Source: Palsa-504 sp003136255 | GTDB lineage: Bacteria; Actinomycetota; Actinomycetes; Streptosporangiales; Streptosporangiaceae | Direction of reading: 5' to 3' | Length of the DNA: 64,000 bases | NCBI GenBank assembly: GCA_003136255.1 | Contig: PLDT01000350.1 | Coordinates: 1-64,000, forward strand | Part shown: positions 36,234 to 44,195 of the stretch, one piece after another | Layout: every line of letters starts with the position of its first letter | Position numbering within the stretch: the first letter of the stretch is position 1 | The notes under the pieces: generated by a model | Told to the model about the DNA's origin: nothing | What the model saw: the letters and a program-made list of their open reading frames with translations, nothing else | Database searches by the model: none | Translations under genes and position numbers: made by a program

Positions 36234-37514
36234 GTGGCCCGTAGGCGGCGTGCGTGGCCTGCTATCGCCGCCGTCGCGGTCGCCCTCCTCCTGGCCGCCG
36301 GATGCGCCTCGCCGGGCGGCCAGGCCCCGTCGACCAACGGGATCGGCCCGATCACCTTGGCCATCGGCAAGGACAACTCCGGCTGGCTGCAGGGCGTGAT
36401 CACTAACTGGAACCAGCGCTATCCCAACCAGAAGGTCACCCTGCTGCTGCTGCCCGAGGCGTCCAACGACCAACTGGCCGAGCTGGTGGCGAACCTCCAG
36501 GCCAAGAGCGACGAGTATGACGTCATCGACATGGACGTCATCTGGACCGCGGAGTTCGCTTCGAACGGCTGGATCATCCCGCTGCCCGAGAGCCAGTTCC
36601 CGCTGAAGGATTTTCTCAAGCCGGCCGTGGCCACCGCCATGTACCAGGGCCGCCTGTACGCCGTACCCGACTACAGCAACGCGGATCTCCTCTACTACCG
36701 CAAGGACATCCTCGCCAAGGCGGGCCAGCAGCCGCCCAAGACCTGGGCCCAGCTGGCCAAGCTCGCCGAGACCGTGGCACCGAAGTACGGCCTGGACGGG
36801 TACGCCGGCACGTTCGCCCCCTATGAGGGCCTCACCGTCGACTTCGCCGCGGCGGTTCAGTCGGCCGGCGGGTCGATCATGTCCGCCGACGGCAACAAGG
36901 TCACCGTGGACTCGCCCCAGGCGCTCGACGGACTAAAGTTCCTGGTCAGCGGGTTCCAGCAGGGCTGGATCCCCAAGGTCACGCTCACCTACGAAGAGGA
37001 GTCGGCCCAGGCCGCGTTCGAGGCAGGCAAGTTCTTGTTCCTCGACAACTGGCCCGACGTCTACGCGGCGCTGTCCGTGCCCGGACCGGACAACAAGGTG
37101 TACGGGAAGTTCGGCGTCGTGGCGCTGCCGGGCCCCGACGGCATCGGTTCTAGCTCCCTGGGCGGCGCCAACCTCGCGATCAGCGCGTACTCCCAGCATC
37201 AGCGAACGGCCCTGAACTTCATCAAGTACATGACGTACCTGACCAACGAGAAGGAGATGCTCGAGCAGGGATCGTTCCCGCCGGTATGGACGCAGCTCTA
37301 TACCGACCCGGCCCTGATCCGCAGCTATCCCTACCTTCCCGTGCTTGAGCAGGCCATCAACTCCGCGCAGCCGCGCCCGGCGATCTCCAATTACGACCAG
37401 GCCAGCCTGGCCATCTCCAGCTCGGTGTACCAGGCCCTCACGCACCAGAAGCAACCGCGGCAGGCCCTGGCCGAAATGGCCGCTCAGCTGACCCAGATCA
37501 TCCGCGACGGCTGA
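36234..37514 (+). CDS. extracellular solute-binding lipoprotein (sugar type), orphan
   Basis: A 426-residue protein starting at GTG 36234 with AGGTGGAG just upstream. The lipoprotein signal is MARRRRAWPAIAAVAVALLL with lipobox LAAGC (Cys24). The mature part is a family 1 binding protein: VITNWNQRYPNQKVTLLLLP, DVIDMDVIWTAEFASNGWII, LYAVPDYSNADLLYYRKDIL, FEAGKFLFLDNWPDVYAAL. No permease or ATPase for it is encoded next to it, unlike the operon at 25-32 kb, so it must share a transporter encoded elsewhere or act as a sensor. It is divergent from the PadR/MacB operon. Confidence 0.92.
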   Translation: MARRRRAWPAIAAVAVALLLAAGCASPGGQAPSTNGIGPITLAIGKDNSGWLQGVITNWNQRYPNQKVTLLLLPEASNDQLAELVANLQAKSDEYDVIDMDVIWTAEFASNGWIIPLPESQFPLKDFLKPAVATAMYQGRLYAVPDYSNADLLYYRKDILAKAGQQPPKTWAQLAKLAETVAPKYGLDGYAGTFAPYEGLTVDFAAAVQSAGGSIMSADGNKVTVDSPQALDGLKFLVSGFQQGWIPKVTLTYEEESAQAAFEAGKFLFLDNWPDVYAALSVPGPDNKVYGKFGVVALPGPDGIGSSSLGGANLAISAYSQHQRTALNFIKYMTYLTNEKEMLEQGSFPPVWTQLYTDPALIRSYPYLPVLEQAINSAQPRPAISNYDQASLAISSSVYQALTHQKQPRQALAEMAAQLTQIIRDG

Positions 37515-37527
37515 CCCCGGCCGAGCC

Positions 37528-37548
37528 GCCAGCCCGCTGCGGGCTGGC
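37528..37548 (+). terminator. GC-rich hairpin downstream of binding lipoprotein gene
   Basis: GCCAGCCCG, loop CTG, CGGGCTGGC is a perfect 9-bp stem with a 3-base loop, 13 bases after the lipoprotein stop. It has no T-run. It separates that gene from dapA. Confidence 0.7.
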
Positions 37549-37672
37549 CATACCAGAGCTGGCCGCACAGGGGCCGGCCAGCCCTGCGCCGAATCGGGCC
37601 CTGGCGGGATTTCCCGCCGGGGTGACGGTATGCCGACTACTTTGCGCACCTGGTTGCGGGTAGCGTTCGGGT

Positions 37673-38501
37673 ATGACGACAACCAGCGCGCCGTTTGGGC
37701 AGATGGTCACGGCGATGATCACCCCCATGACCCCCGATGGGGCCGTCGACTACGACGGGGCGGCCCGCCTCGCCGAGTACCTGGTTACCGACATGCGCAA
37801 TGACGCCCTGGTGCTGAACGGGACCACCGGGGAGGCGCCGACCACCACCGATGCCGAGAAAGAGCGCCTGATCCAGGTGGTGCTCGAGGCGGTGGGCTCC
37901 CGCGCGCAGGTGGTCGCCGGCGTCGGCACCAACATCACCGCGCACACCATCGAGCTGGCCCGTCGCGCCGAACAGGCCGGGGCGCACGGCCTGCTGGTCG
38001 TCACCCCCTACTACAGCAAGCCGCCGCAGCCGGCNNGCCACCGAGACCCTGGTCCGGCTGGCCGCTCACCCGCGGATCGTCGGCGTCAAGGACGCCAAGG
38101 ACGACGCGTCCGCCACCTCGCACGTGCTGGCCCGGACCGACCTTATTTATTACTGCGGTACGGACATGCTGAACCTGCCCTGGCTCTCCCTCGGCGCGGT
38201 CGGCTTCATCAGCGTGGTCGGCCACGTCGTGGGGGACCGGCTGCACGAGATGATCGACGCGTTCGGCGCCGGCGACGTCGCCGGGGCCCGGCAGCTCCAC
38301 TACGAGCTCATCCCGGTCTACGACGGCCTGTTCCGCAACCAGGGCGCGGTGATGACCAAGGCCGCCCTGGACCTGCTCGGCCTGCCGGGCGGTGCGGTGC
38401 GCGGCCCGCTGCTGGCCGCCACCGAGGCCGAACGGTATCAGCTGGCTCTTGACCTCACCGCCGGCGGCGTGAAGCTGCCGGGGAACGGCCTGAGCGCGTG
38501 A
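37673..38501 (+). CDS. dapA: 4-hydroxy-tetrahydrodipicolinate synthase, interrupted by an assembly gap
   Basis: Condenses pyruvate with aspartate semialdehyde in the lysine/diaminopimelate pathway. Visible motifs are MVTAMITPMTPDGAVDYDGA, NGTTGEAPTTTDAEKE (pyruvate-binding TTGE) and PYYSKPPQPA before the gap, then ATETLVRLAAHPRIVGVKDA with the Schiff-base Lys after it. The N run at 38035-38036 replaces about 30 residues, including the region with the catalytic Tyr (YDIPGRSG-type) expected in every DapA, and flips the apparent frame. The second part ends at TGA 38499-38501, overlapping the rnj GTG start (GTGA), so the two are coupled as in other actinobacteria. Confidence 0.93.
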
Positions 38502-40183
38502 GCCACCCGCATCCGGATCTCACCCCGCCGCCCGCGCTGCCCCGCCGCGGCCTGCGCATCGTAGCCCTGGGCGGGCTCGGCGAGATCGGCCGGAACATGA
38601 CGGTCTTCGAGTACCGCGGCCGCCTCCTCATAGTGGATTGCGGGGTTTTGTTCCCGGACCCTGACCAGCCCGGCGTGGACCTGATCCTGCCCGACTTCGG
38701 CTACCTCGACGGCCGGCTCGACCAGGTGGAGGCGCTCGTCCTCACCCACGCGCACGAGGACCATATCGGCGCGATCCCGTACCTGCTCCGGGAGCGGTCG
38801 GACATCCCGCTGGTCGGCTCGAAGCTGACCCTGGCCCTGGTCCAGAGCAAGCTGGCCGAGCATCGCTTTGACCCGGTCACGGTGGAGGTGGTCGAGGGCA
38901 GCCACAGCTCGTTCGGGCCCTTTGACTGTGAGTTCCTGGCCGTCAACCACTCGATTCCGGACGCCCTCGCCGTGGCCATCCGGACCCCGGCCGGCCTGGT
39001 CCTGCACACCGGCGACTTCAAGATGGACCAGTTGCCGCTGGACGGCAGGCTCACCGACCTGGCCGGGTTCGCCCGCCTCGGCACCGAAGGTGTCGACCTG
39101 CTGATGGCCGACTCGACCAACGCCGAAGTGCCCGGCGTGGTCACCTCCGAGCGCGAGATCGCCCCCGTGCTTGACGAGATCTTCGCCAACACCAAGCAGC
39201 GCATCATCGTGGCCTGCTTCGCCTCGCACGTGCACCGGGTCCAGCAGGTGCTCAACGCGGCGGTCAAGCACCGGCGTAAGGTCGCCTTCGTCGGCCGGTC
39301 CATGGTCCGCAACATGGGTGTCGCCCGCGACCTCGGTTACCTGCGCGTGCCCGGCGGGCTCCTGGTCGACCTGCGCGAGGCCGAGGAGATGCCCCCCGGC
39401 GATGTCGTGCTGATCTCCACCGGCTCGCAGGGCGAGCCGATGTCGGCGCTGTCCCGGATGGCCGGCCGCGACCACCCGATCCGGATCGCCGCCGGCGACA
39501 CCGTCATCCTCGCCTCCTCGCTGATCCCCGGCAACGAGACCGCCGTGTACCGGGTCATCAACGGCCTCACCCGGCTCGGCGCCCGTGTGGTGCACCGCAG
39601 CTCCGCCCTGGTGCACGTATCCGGGCACGCGCCGGCCGGCGAATTGCTGTACGTGCTGAACCTGGTCCGCCCGCGCAACTTCATGCCGATCCACGGCGAG
39701 TGGCGGCACCTGCGGGCGCACGCCCACCTCGCCTCGCTGACCGGCGTCCCCGACGACAACATCGTGATCGCCGAGGACGGTGTCGTGGTGGACCTGATAG
39801 ACGGCCAGGCCAGCGTGGTCGGCGCGGTGCCCTGCGGGTACGTCTACGTGGACGGGCTCACGGTCGGCGAGGTCACCGAGTCGCAGCTGAAAGACCGGCG
39901 CATCCTCGGCGAGGAAGGCTTCGTCTCGGTGGTGATCGTGGTCGACGCCAACTCCGGCAAGTTGGTGGCCGGCCCCGAGATCCACGCCCGCGGCGCCGGC
40001 ATCGACGACGCCGCCTTCGGCGAGGTCCTGCCCAAGATCGAGGAAGCCCTGGCCCTGGCCGCCGCCGACGGCATCACCGACGCCCACCAGATCAGCCAGC
40101 TAGCCCGCCGCATCGTCGGCAAGTGGGTCAGCGACAACTACCGCCGCCGCCCCATGATCATCCCCGTAGTAGTCCAAGCCTGA
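38498..40183 (+). CDS. rnj: ribonuclease J
   Basis: A 561-residue MBL/beta-CASP ribonuclease. The zinc motif HAHEDHIGA begins at residue 84; further signatures are VNHSIPDALAVAI, LHTGDFKMD, MADSTNAEVPG, the beta-CASP blocks FASHVHRVQQVLNAA and STGSQGEPMSAL, the RNase J-specific VHVSGHAPAGEL and PIHGEWRHLRAHA, and the C-terminal oligomerisation domain. It performs 5'-3' exo- and endonucleolytic mRNA and rRNA processing. It starts at a GTG overlapping the dapA stop, the conserved dapA-rnj arrangement. Confidence 0.97.
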   Translation: MSHPHPDLTPPPALPRRGLRIVALGGLGEIGRNMTVFEYRGRLLIVDCGVLFPDPDQPGVDLILPDFGYLDGRLDQVEALVLTHAHEDHIGAIPYLLRERSDIPLVGSKLTLALVQSKLAEHRFDPVTVEVVEGSHSSFGPFDCEFLAVNHSIPDALAVAIRTPAGLVLHTGDFKMDQLPLDGRLTDLAGFARLGTEGVDLLMADSTNAEVPGVVTSEREIAPVLDEIFANTKQRIIVACFASHVHRVQQVLNAAVKHRRKVAFVGRSMVRNMGVARDLGYLRVPGGLLVDLREAEEMPPGDVVLISTGSQGEPMSALSRMAGRDHPIRIAAGDTVILASSLIPGNETAVYRVINGLTRLGARVVHRSSALVHVSGHAPAGELLYVLNLVRPRNFMPIHGEWRHLRAHAHLASLTGVPDDNIVIAEDGVVVDLIDGQASVVGAVPCGYVYVDGLTVGEVTESQLKDRRILGEEGFVSVVIVVDANSGKLVAGPEIHARGAGIDDAAFGEVLPKIEEALALAAADGITDAHQISQLARRIVGKWVSDNYRRRPMIIPVVVQA

Positions 40184-40367
40184 CCCGCCCCCCACCACCG
40201 CCAGGCCCACCCAAACCCCCGCGCCCCCGACCCCCGCGCCGCCGCAAGTCCCGCTTCCGAGCCACGGCCGTACCACGGCCGCACCTCACACCCTTATGTG
40301 CCCCAACCCGCCCACAGGCCCCACCCTTCGGCCCGGCCCGCACTCCTCCCGCCGTGTCACCAGCGAA

Positions 40368-40415
40368 ACCGATGGAACATTGCTGTCGCTACAACGGCAC
40401 CGATGTTCCATCGGT
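40368..40415. repeat. 13-bp perfect inverted repeat with 22-base spacer
   Basis: ACCGATGGAACAT (40368-40380) and ATGTTCCATCGGT (40403-40415) are perfect inverted arms. The GC content of the arms is lower than the surroundings and no T-run follows, so a simple terminator is unlikely. It may be a protein-binding site, a structured RNA end or a dispersed palindromic element; only one copy is in this window. Confidence 0.6.
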
Positions 40416-40440
40416 GCGCCCGCCGACGCGTCGGCCACGC

Positions 40441-40470
40441 CCGGGGCGCCCGGGGCGCCCCCGGGGCGCC
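40441..40470. repeat. threefold CCGGGGCGCC tandem repeat
   Basis: Three adjacent copies of a ~10-base palindromic unit (CGGGGCGCC core), non-coding, 75 bases upstream of the AbiEi/DUF559-like gene. It is probably slippage-generated. Confidence 0.5.
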
Positions 40471-40544
40471 CTAGGGCCGAGGCGGGCGGGGCTGGGGATA
40501 CGCAACCCGAAGGTTTTGTCGGACCCAGATCGCATGATGCCCCT

Positions 40545-41498
40545 ATGGGCGTAACCACGCGTGCTGGCGACGATGCGCTCCGCCAGCTTCTGAGTCAGCA
40601 GCTAGACGTAATCACCCGCCGTCAAGCGCTCGTCGCTGGCGTCACCGCTAGTTCGCTCCGGCATCGTCTCGGTCCCGGGAACTCGTGGCAGAGCTTGATC
40701 CCCGGCGTCTACCTGGCTGCGACCGGGACGCCGACCATCATCCAGCATCAGATGGCCGCCATGCTCTACGCGGGTGGCGGCGGTGTGATCACCGGTCCGG
40801 CCGCTCTCCAGCAGCACCGCATCCGGGGGCCTGTCGCGGACCTCATCGACGTTTTGATCCCGGCGTCGCGACGACGCCAGGACGTAGCTTTCGTCCGACT
40901 CCATCGCACGACCCGGATGCCGAAGCGAATTTGGCGGCTCGGGCCGTTGTATTACGCGCTTCCCGCGCGGGCTGTCGCCGACACGGCCCGGGGCCTGACC
41001 AGCCTGCGCGACGTACGCGCGATGGTGGCCGATGCCGTGCAGCGAAGCGCCTGCACTGTCCCGGACCTATCGGCCGAACTCAACGCGGGCCCGAGCGTCG
41101 GATCAAAGCTGTTCCGCGAGGCTCTGACCGACGTCGCCGACGGGATCCATTCGGCGGCAGAAGGAGACCTCAAGGACCTGCTCGCAAAATCCGGCCTGCC
41201 GATGCCGCTCTTCAACGCCTCCCTGTATGACGACGACGGCACCTTCATCGCCCGGCCGGACGCCTGGTGGCCCGACCGAGGCGTCGCAGTGGAAGTCGAC
41301 TCCCACGAATGGCACCTGTCGCCGCACGACCACACCCGGACACTCGAGCGGCAGCGCCGGATGGCCAAGCGCGGCATCCTTATGCTGCCCTTCACGCCCC
41401 GCGAGATCCGGACCCAGCCAGCCAAAGTACTGGCCGCCATCCGCGAAGCCCTTGAAACCGGCCGTCGTCCGCAGGACATACGGACCGAAGCAGAATGA
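40545..41498 (+). CDS. AbiEi-like winged-helix protein with C-terminal DUF559/Vsr-like nuclease-type domain
   Basis: A 317-residue protein starting MGVTTRAGDDALRQLLSQQL. The N-terminal part (ITRRQALVAGVTASSLRHRL, then GVYLAATGTPT) is the winged-helix opening of AbiEi-type proteins. The C-terminal part (RPDAWWPDRGVAVEVDSHEW through LERQRRMAKRGILMLPFTPR) resembles the restriction-endonuclease-like core of DUF559 proteins, with Asp...ExD spacing. Such fused proteins are common singletons in actinobacteria with no proven role. No AbiEii toxin partner is adjacent, so this is not an obvious toxin-antitoxin pair. It converges on the AraC gene. Confidence 0.8.
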   Translation: MGVTTRAGDDALRQLLSQQLDVITRRQALVAGVTASSLRHRLGPGNSWQSLIPGVYLAATGTPTIIQHQMAAMLYAGGGGVITGPAALQQHRIRGPVADLIDVLIPASRRRQDVAFVRLHRTTRMPKRIWRLGPLYYALPARAVADTARGLTSLRDVRAMVADAVQRSACTVPDLSAELNAGPSVGSKLFREALTDVADGIHSAAEGDLKDLLAKSGLPMPLFNASLYDDDGTFIARPDAWWPDRGVAVEVDSHEWHLSPHDHTRTLERQRRMAKRGILMLPFTPREIRTQPAKVLAAIREALETGRRPQDIRTEAE

Positions 41499-41515
41499 CG
41501 CACAGAACCGAACNN

Positions 41516-42387
41516 CAGTGTAACGACCGGTAGCGACTCGGCGGCACCCCGATGGTCGCGGTGAATTCCCGGGTCAGGTGCGCCTGGTCGGCGTAGCCGA
41601 GGTCGACGGCCAGCGCGGCCCAGTCGACCGGCTCGCCGCTGTCTGCCCGCTCCGCCGCCTCGTGCAACCGGGCCCGGCGCATTACCCACTTGGGGCTCAC
41701 GCCCACGTAGTCGGCGAACATCCGCTGCAGGCTGCGCACCGAAAGCCCGCTCGCCAAAGCCAGCTGGTCGACTCGCCGCAGCGAGCAGTCCGAGGTGATC
41801 AACTCGACCAGACGAGCGACCTGCTCCGCTACCGGGTCGCGTTCCGGTAGCCCCGAGAACAGCAAGGACTCGGCGTGCGAGGTCATGTCGGCGTCGGACT
41901 CGGCGTACATGATCGCCTGCCTGATCTTCTCGGCCAGCGGCCCGAACACCCGGGTCGCCGGAACGACCCGGTCGCTGAGTTGCGAGATGGGCGCCGCCCA
42001 GAACGGCCGGAAGCACCCAGCCCGGAACCGGACGCCCAGCGCCTTGCCCTGCCCGGAAAGCTGGCGCGCGAACAGTGACCGATCTACGCCGTAGATGCCG
42101 GCGCCGGACGCCTCGAAGGCCAGGTGCACGTTGGGATGAGGCAGGATCGTCTGCTCGTACGGCGGCTCTCCGCGCAGGTCCCAGCGGACGATCCAGTAAT
42201 AGTCGACAAAGGGTGCGAGCGGCACCGAGGGCTGGTACTTGGCCAGCCCGAATCTGTCCGCCGCGAGATCAGGCCGCAACACGCCGCGTCCCATAGCCCC
42301 AGGCGGCGCCGCACCGGCGGCGGCGGAGGAGACGGCGAAGGCGGCGGAATCTGCCACGTGACCAGCGTAGCTGTCGCTTTTCTTCAA
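41516..42387 (-). CDS. AraC family transcriptional regulator, 3' end lost at an assembly gap
   Basis: About 290 residues remain. The N-terminal half carries a DUF6597-like domain (LAKYQPSVPLAPFVDYYWIV, then GVRFRAGCFRPFWAAPISQL), and two HTH motifs follow in the C-terminal half: QLALASGLSVRSLQRMFADY and DLGYADQAHLTREFTATIGV, ending PPSRYRSLH at the N run 41514-41515. Only a short tail should be missing. The start is a TTG at 42387; internal alternatives exist. It is divergent from the DinB gene at 42422, with only 34 bases between. Confidence 0.88.
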
Positions 42388-42421
42388 GACCGTGGCACCC
42401 GGACCTAGTTACGGTGAACGG

Positions 42422-43051
42422 ATGAATACGAACCAAGAAACCACCGATGGCCCGGCCCTGATGGCCGCCGCCGCGGCCGAGGCCGCCCGCGTAGTCACCG
42501 GCGCAGCGAAAGGCGCCGCGAAAGACGCAGCGCAGGACGCCGCGAACACCCAAACCACCCCGTGTACCGACTGGGACCTGCGTACCCTCCTCAACCATAC
42601 GATCTTGTGGACCGCCTACTCGGCCGAGCGCCGGGCCCACGGCGAGAGCGTCGCCGAGGAACTGATGAGCAAGGACTTCACCGCCGAGCCCGACTACGCG
42701 CAGGCCTACCAGGCCCAGATCGCCCGGGCCGTGCACGCCTGGTCCGATCCCGAAGCCTGGCGGCGCGAGCTGGGCGTCATGGGCAGCACGACCCCCGCCG
42801 CCGACGTGGCCGCCCTGCTGATCGCCGAGATGGTGCTGCACGGCTGGGACGTGGCCAAGGCCACCGGGCAGGACTACCGCTGCGACGACTACGTGGCGCA
42901 AAACGTCCTGAAAACTGTCGAAGCCCAGGGTGACCTGTTCCGCCAGTACCAGGGGTTCGCCGCCGTCGTCCCGGTCCCCGATGACGCGACCGCCTTCGAC
43001 CGCGCCCTTGCCCTGTCCGGCCGCGACCCCCAGTGGAAGCCAAGCAGCTAA
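42422..43051 (+). CDS. TIGR03086 family DinB/mycothiol-dependent maleylpyruvate isomerase-like protein
   Basis: A 209-residue four-helix protein. The TIGR03086 signatures are TPCTDWDLRTLLNHTILWTA (first metal His) and LLIAEMVLHGWDVAKATGQD (further metal ligands), ending with the typical FAAVVPVPDDATAFDRALAL and SGRDPQWKP. Proteins of this group bind a divalent metal and several use mycothiol as cofactor; the actual substrate is unknown. An Ala-rich stretch (residues ~13-42) is an insertion of low complexity. It is probably controlled with the divergent AraC gene. Confidence 0.9.
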   Translation: MNTNQETTDGPALMAAAAAEAARVVTGAAKGAAKDAAQDAANTQTTPCTDWDLRTLLNHTILWTAYSAERRAHGESVAEELMSKDFTAEPDYAQAYQAQIARAVHAWSDPEAWRRELGVMGSTTPAADVAALLIAEMVLHGWDVAKATGQDYRCDDYVAQNVLKTVEAQGDLFRQYQGFAAVVPVPDDATAFDRALALSGRDPQWKPSS

Positions 43052-43063
43052 AAAGCCAAGCAG

Positions 43064-44050
43064 CTAGGAGGACAGCACCCGCACTGGTGAGCCGGACGCG
43101 AACGCCACGATGTCCTCGGCGGCTTCACCGTAGAAGACCCGGTACGCCTCCTCGGTGACGTACCCGAGGTGCGGGGTGAGCACCACGTTGGGCGCGGTCC
43201 GCAGCGGGGAGGACAGCGGCAGCGGCTCGACGTCGTACACGTCCAGGGCCGCGCCCGCGATGGCGCCCGACCGTAGCGCGGCCAGCAGCGCCGCGCTGTC
43301 CACCAGCGGGCCGCGAGAGGTGTTCACCAGGAAGGCGGACGGCTTCATCAGGGCCAGTTCAGCCTCGCCGACCAGCCCCACGCTGCGCGAGCTGAGCTTG
43401 TAGTGCACCGTGACCACGTCGGAGGTGGCGAACAACTCCTCCTTGCTGACCGCCTTGGCGTGCACCTTCTCCGCATGCGACGGATCCAGGTTCTGGCTCC
43501 ACGCCACCAGGTGCATGCCGAACGCCCGGCCGATTTCGCCCACCCGCCGGCCCTGGTGACCCAAGCCCACGACGCCCAGTCGCTTGCCGTCCAGGCCGGT
43601 GCCGACCGTCTGCTGCCAGCCGCCGCCCACGCCCAGCGCCGCCCCGCCGGCCCCTCCGGCCAGCTTCAGCCGCCGGTCTTCCTCCGGGATGTGCCGGAGC
43701 AGGGCCAGGATCAGTCCCCAGGTCAGCTCGGCCGTCGAGGAACCGATCCCGCCCGTGCCGCACACGGTGATTCCGCACAAGGCCGCCGCGTCCAGGTCGA
43801 TGGACGCGTTGGACATGCCGGTAGTGACCAGCAGCCGCAGCCGCGGGAGCCGGCCAAGCCGCTCGGCGTCGAACGGGGTCCGCTCCCGCATCGCCACGAT
43901 GACGTCGAACGGTTCCAGCGCGTCGACCAGCGCTTCGGTCGACCCGAGGTGCGACGTGAAGACGTGTATCTCGGCCCGTTCCCGGACTCCGGACCAGTCC
44001 GCGCTGGCCAGCGCCACCTGCTGATAATCATCAAGGATCGCGACCCGCAT
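43064..44050 (-). CDS. D-2-hydroxyacid dehydrogenase (phosphoglycerate dehydrogenase-like)
   Basis: A 328-residue NAD-dependent enzyme. It has the dinucleotide motif LGVVGLGHQGRRVGEIG (~160) and the catalytic Arg in FLVNTSRGPLVDSAALL, Glu in LDVYDVEPLPLSSP and His in VVLTPHLGYVTEEAY. The acidic residue after strand 2 is replaced by WSQNLD, so cofactor preference is uncertain. A Gly/Ala-rich loop (LAGGAGGAALGVGGGW) before the Rossmann fold is unusual in length. It oxidises a D-2-hydroxyacid or reduces a 2-ketoacid; the substrate is not determined. Confidence 0.92.
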   Translation of the reverse strand: MRVAILDDYQQVALASADWSGVRERAEIHVFTSHLGSTEALVDALEPFDVIVAMRERTPFDAERLGRLPRLRLLVTTGMSNASIDLDAAALCGITVCGTGGIGSSTAELTWGLILALLRHIPEEDRRLKLAGGAGGAALGVGGGWQQTVGTGLDGKRLGVVGLGHQGRRVGEIGRAFGMHLVAWSQNLDPSHAEKVHAKAVSKEELFATSDVVTVHYKLSSRSVGLVGEAELALMKPSAFLVNTSRGPLVDSAALLAALRSGAIAGAALDVYDVEPLPLSSPLRTAPNVVLTPHLGYVTEEAYRVFYGEAAEDIVAFASGSPVRVLSS

Positions 44051-44112
44051 GGCCCGACCCTATCGGTCCAGCCCGCACGGCTCGCCACCGTATCGCCTTA
44101 AAATCCATATCC

Positions 44113-44126
44113 CGAACGGCCGTGGT
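44113..44126 (+). repeat. CCGAACGGCCGTGG motif upstream of ftsK
   Basis: An exact copy of the 14-mer at 6836-6849, followed in both places by a T-rich TTTACG/GTTACG step. It lies in the 145-bp divergent region between the 2-hydroxyacid dehydrogenase and ftsK. A looser version (one inserted G) is at 55766-55780. Confidence 0.5.
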
Positions 44127-44195
44127 TTTACGCTCTGCGCGACACGCCCGGTCGGGTGCTTTGCCCGGGCCAGCCTCCTCGCTACGTTTGTAAGT

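Larger units (their letters stand above)
40184..40544. other. 361-bp intergenic region after rnj
   Basis: C-rich, with no credible coding sequence; the frame that extends the downstream gene back to 40296 translates to low-complexity Pro/Gly/Ala. It holds the 13-bp inverted repeat at 40368-40415 and the tandem repeat at 40441-40470, which are listed separately, and presumably the rnj terminator. Confidence 0.6.

Noticed and set aside
38438..40087. Open frame of about 550 codons antisense to rnj
   Set aside because: RNase J on the + strand has every family motif; the antisense product has none.
40296..40544. Upstream extension of the AbiEi/DUF559-like protein
   Set aside because: The added 83 residues are low-complexity and would translate the inverted repeat and tandem repeat; ATG 40545 gives the normal N-terminus of the family.
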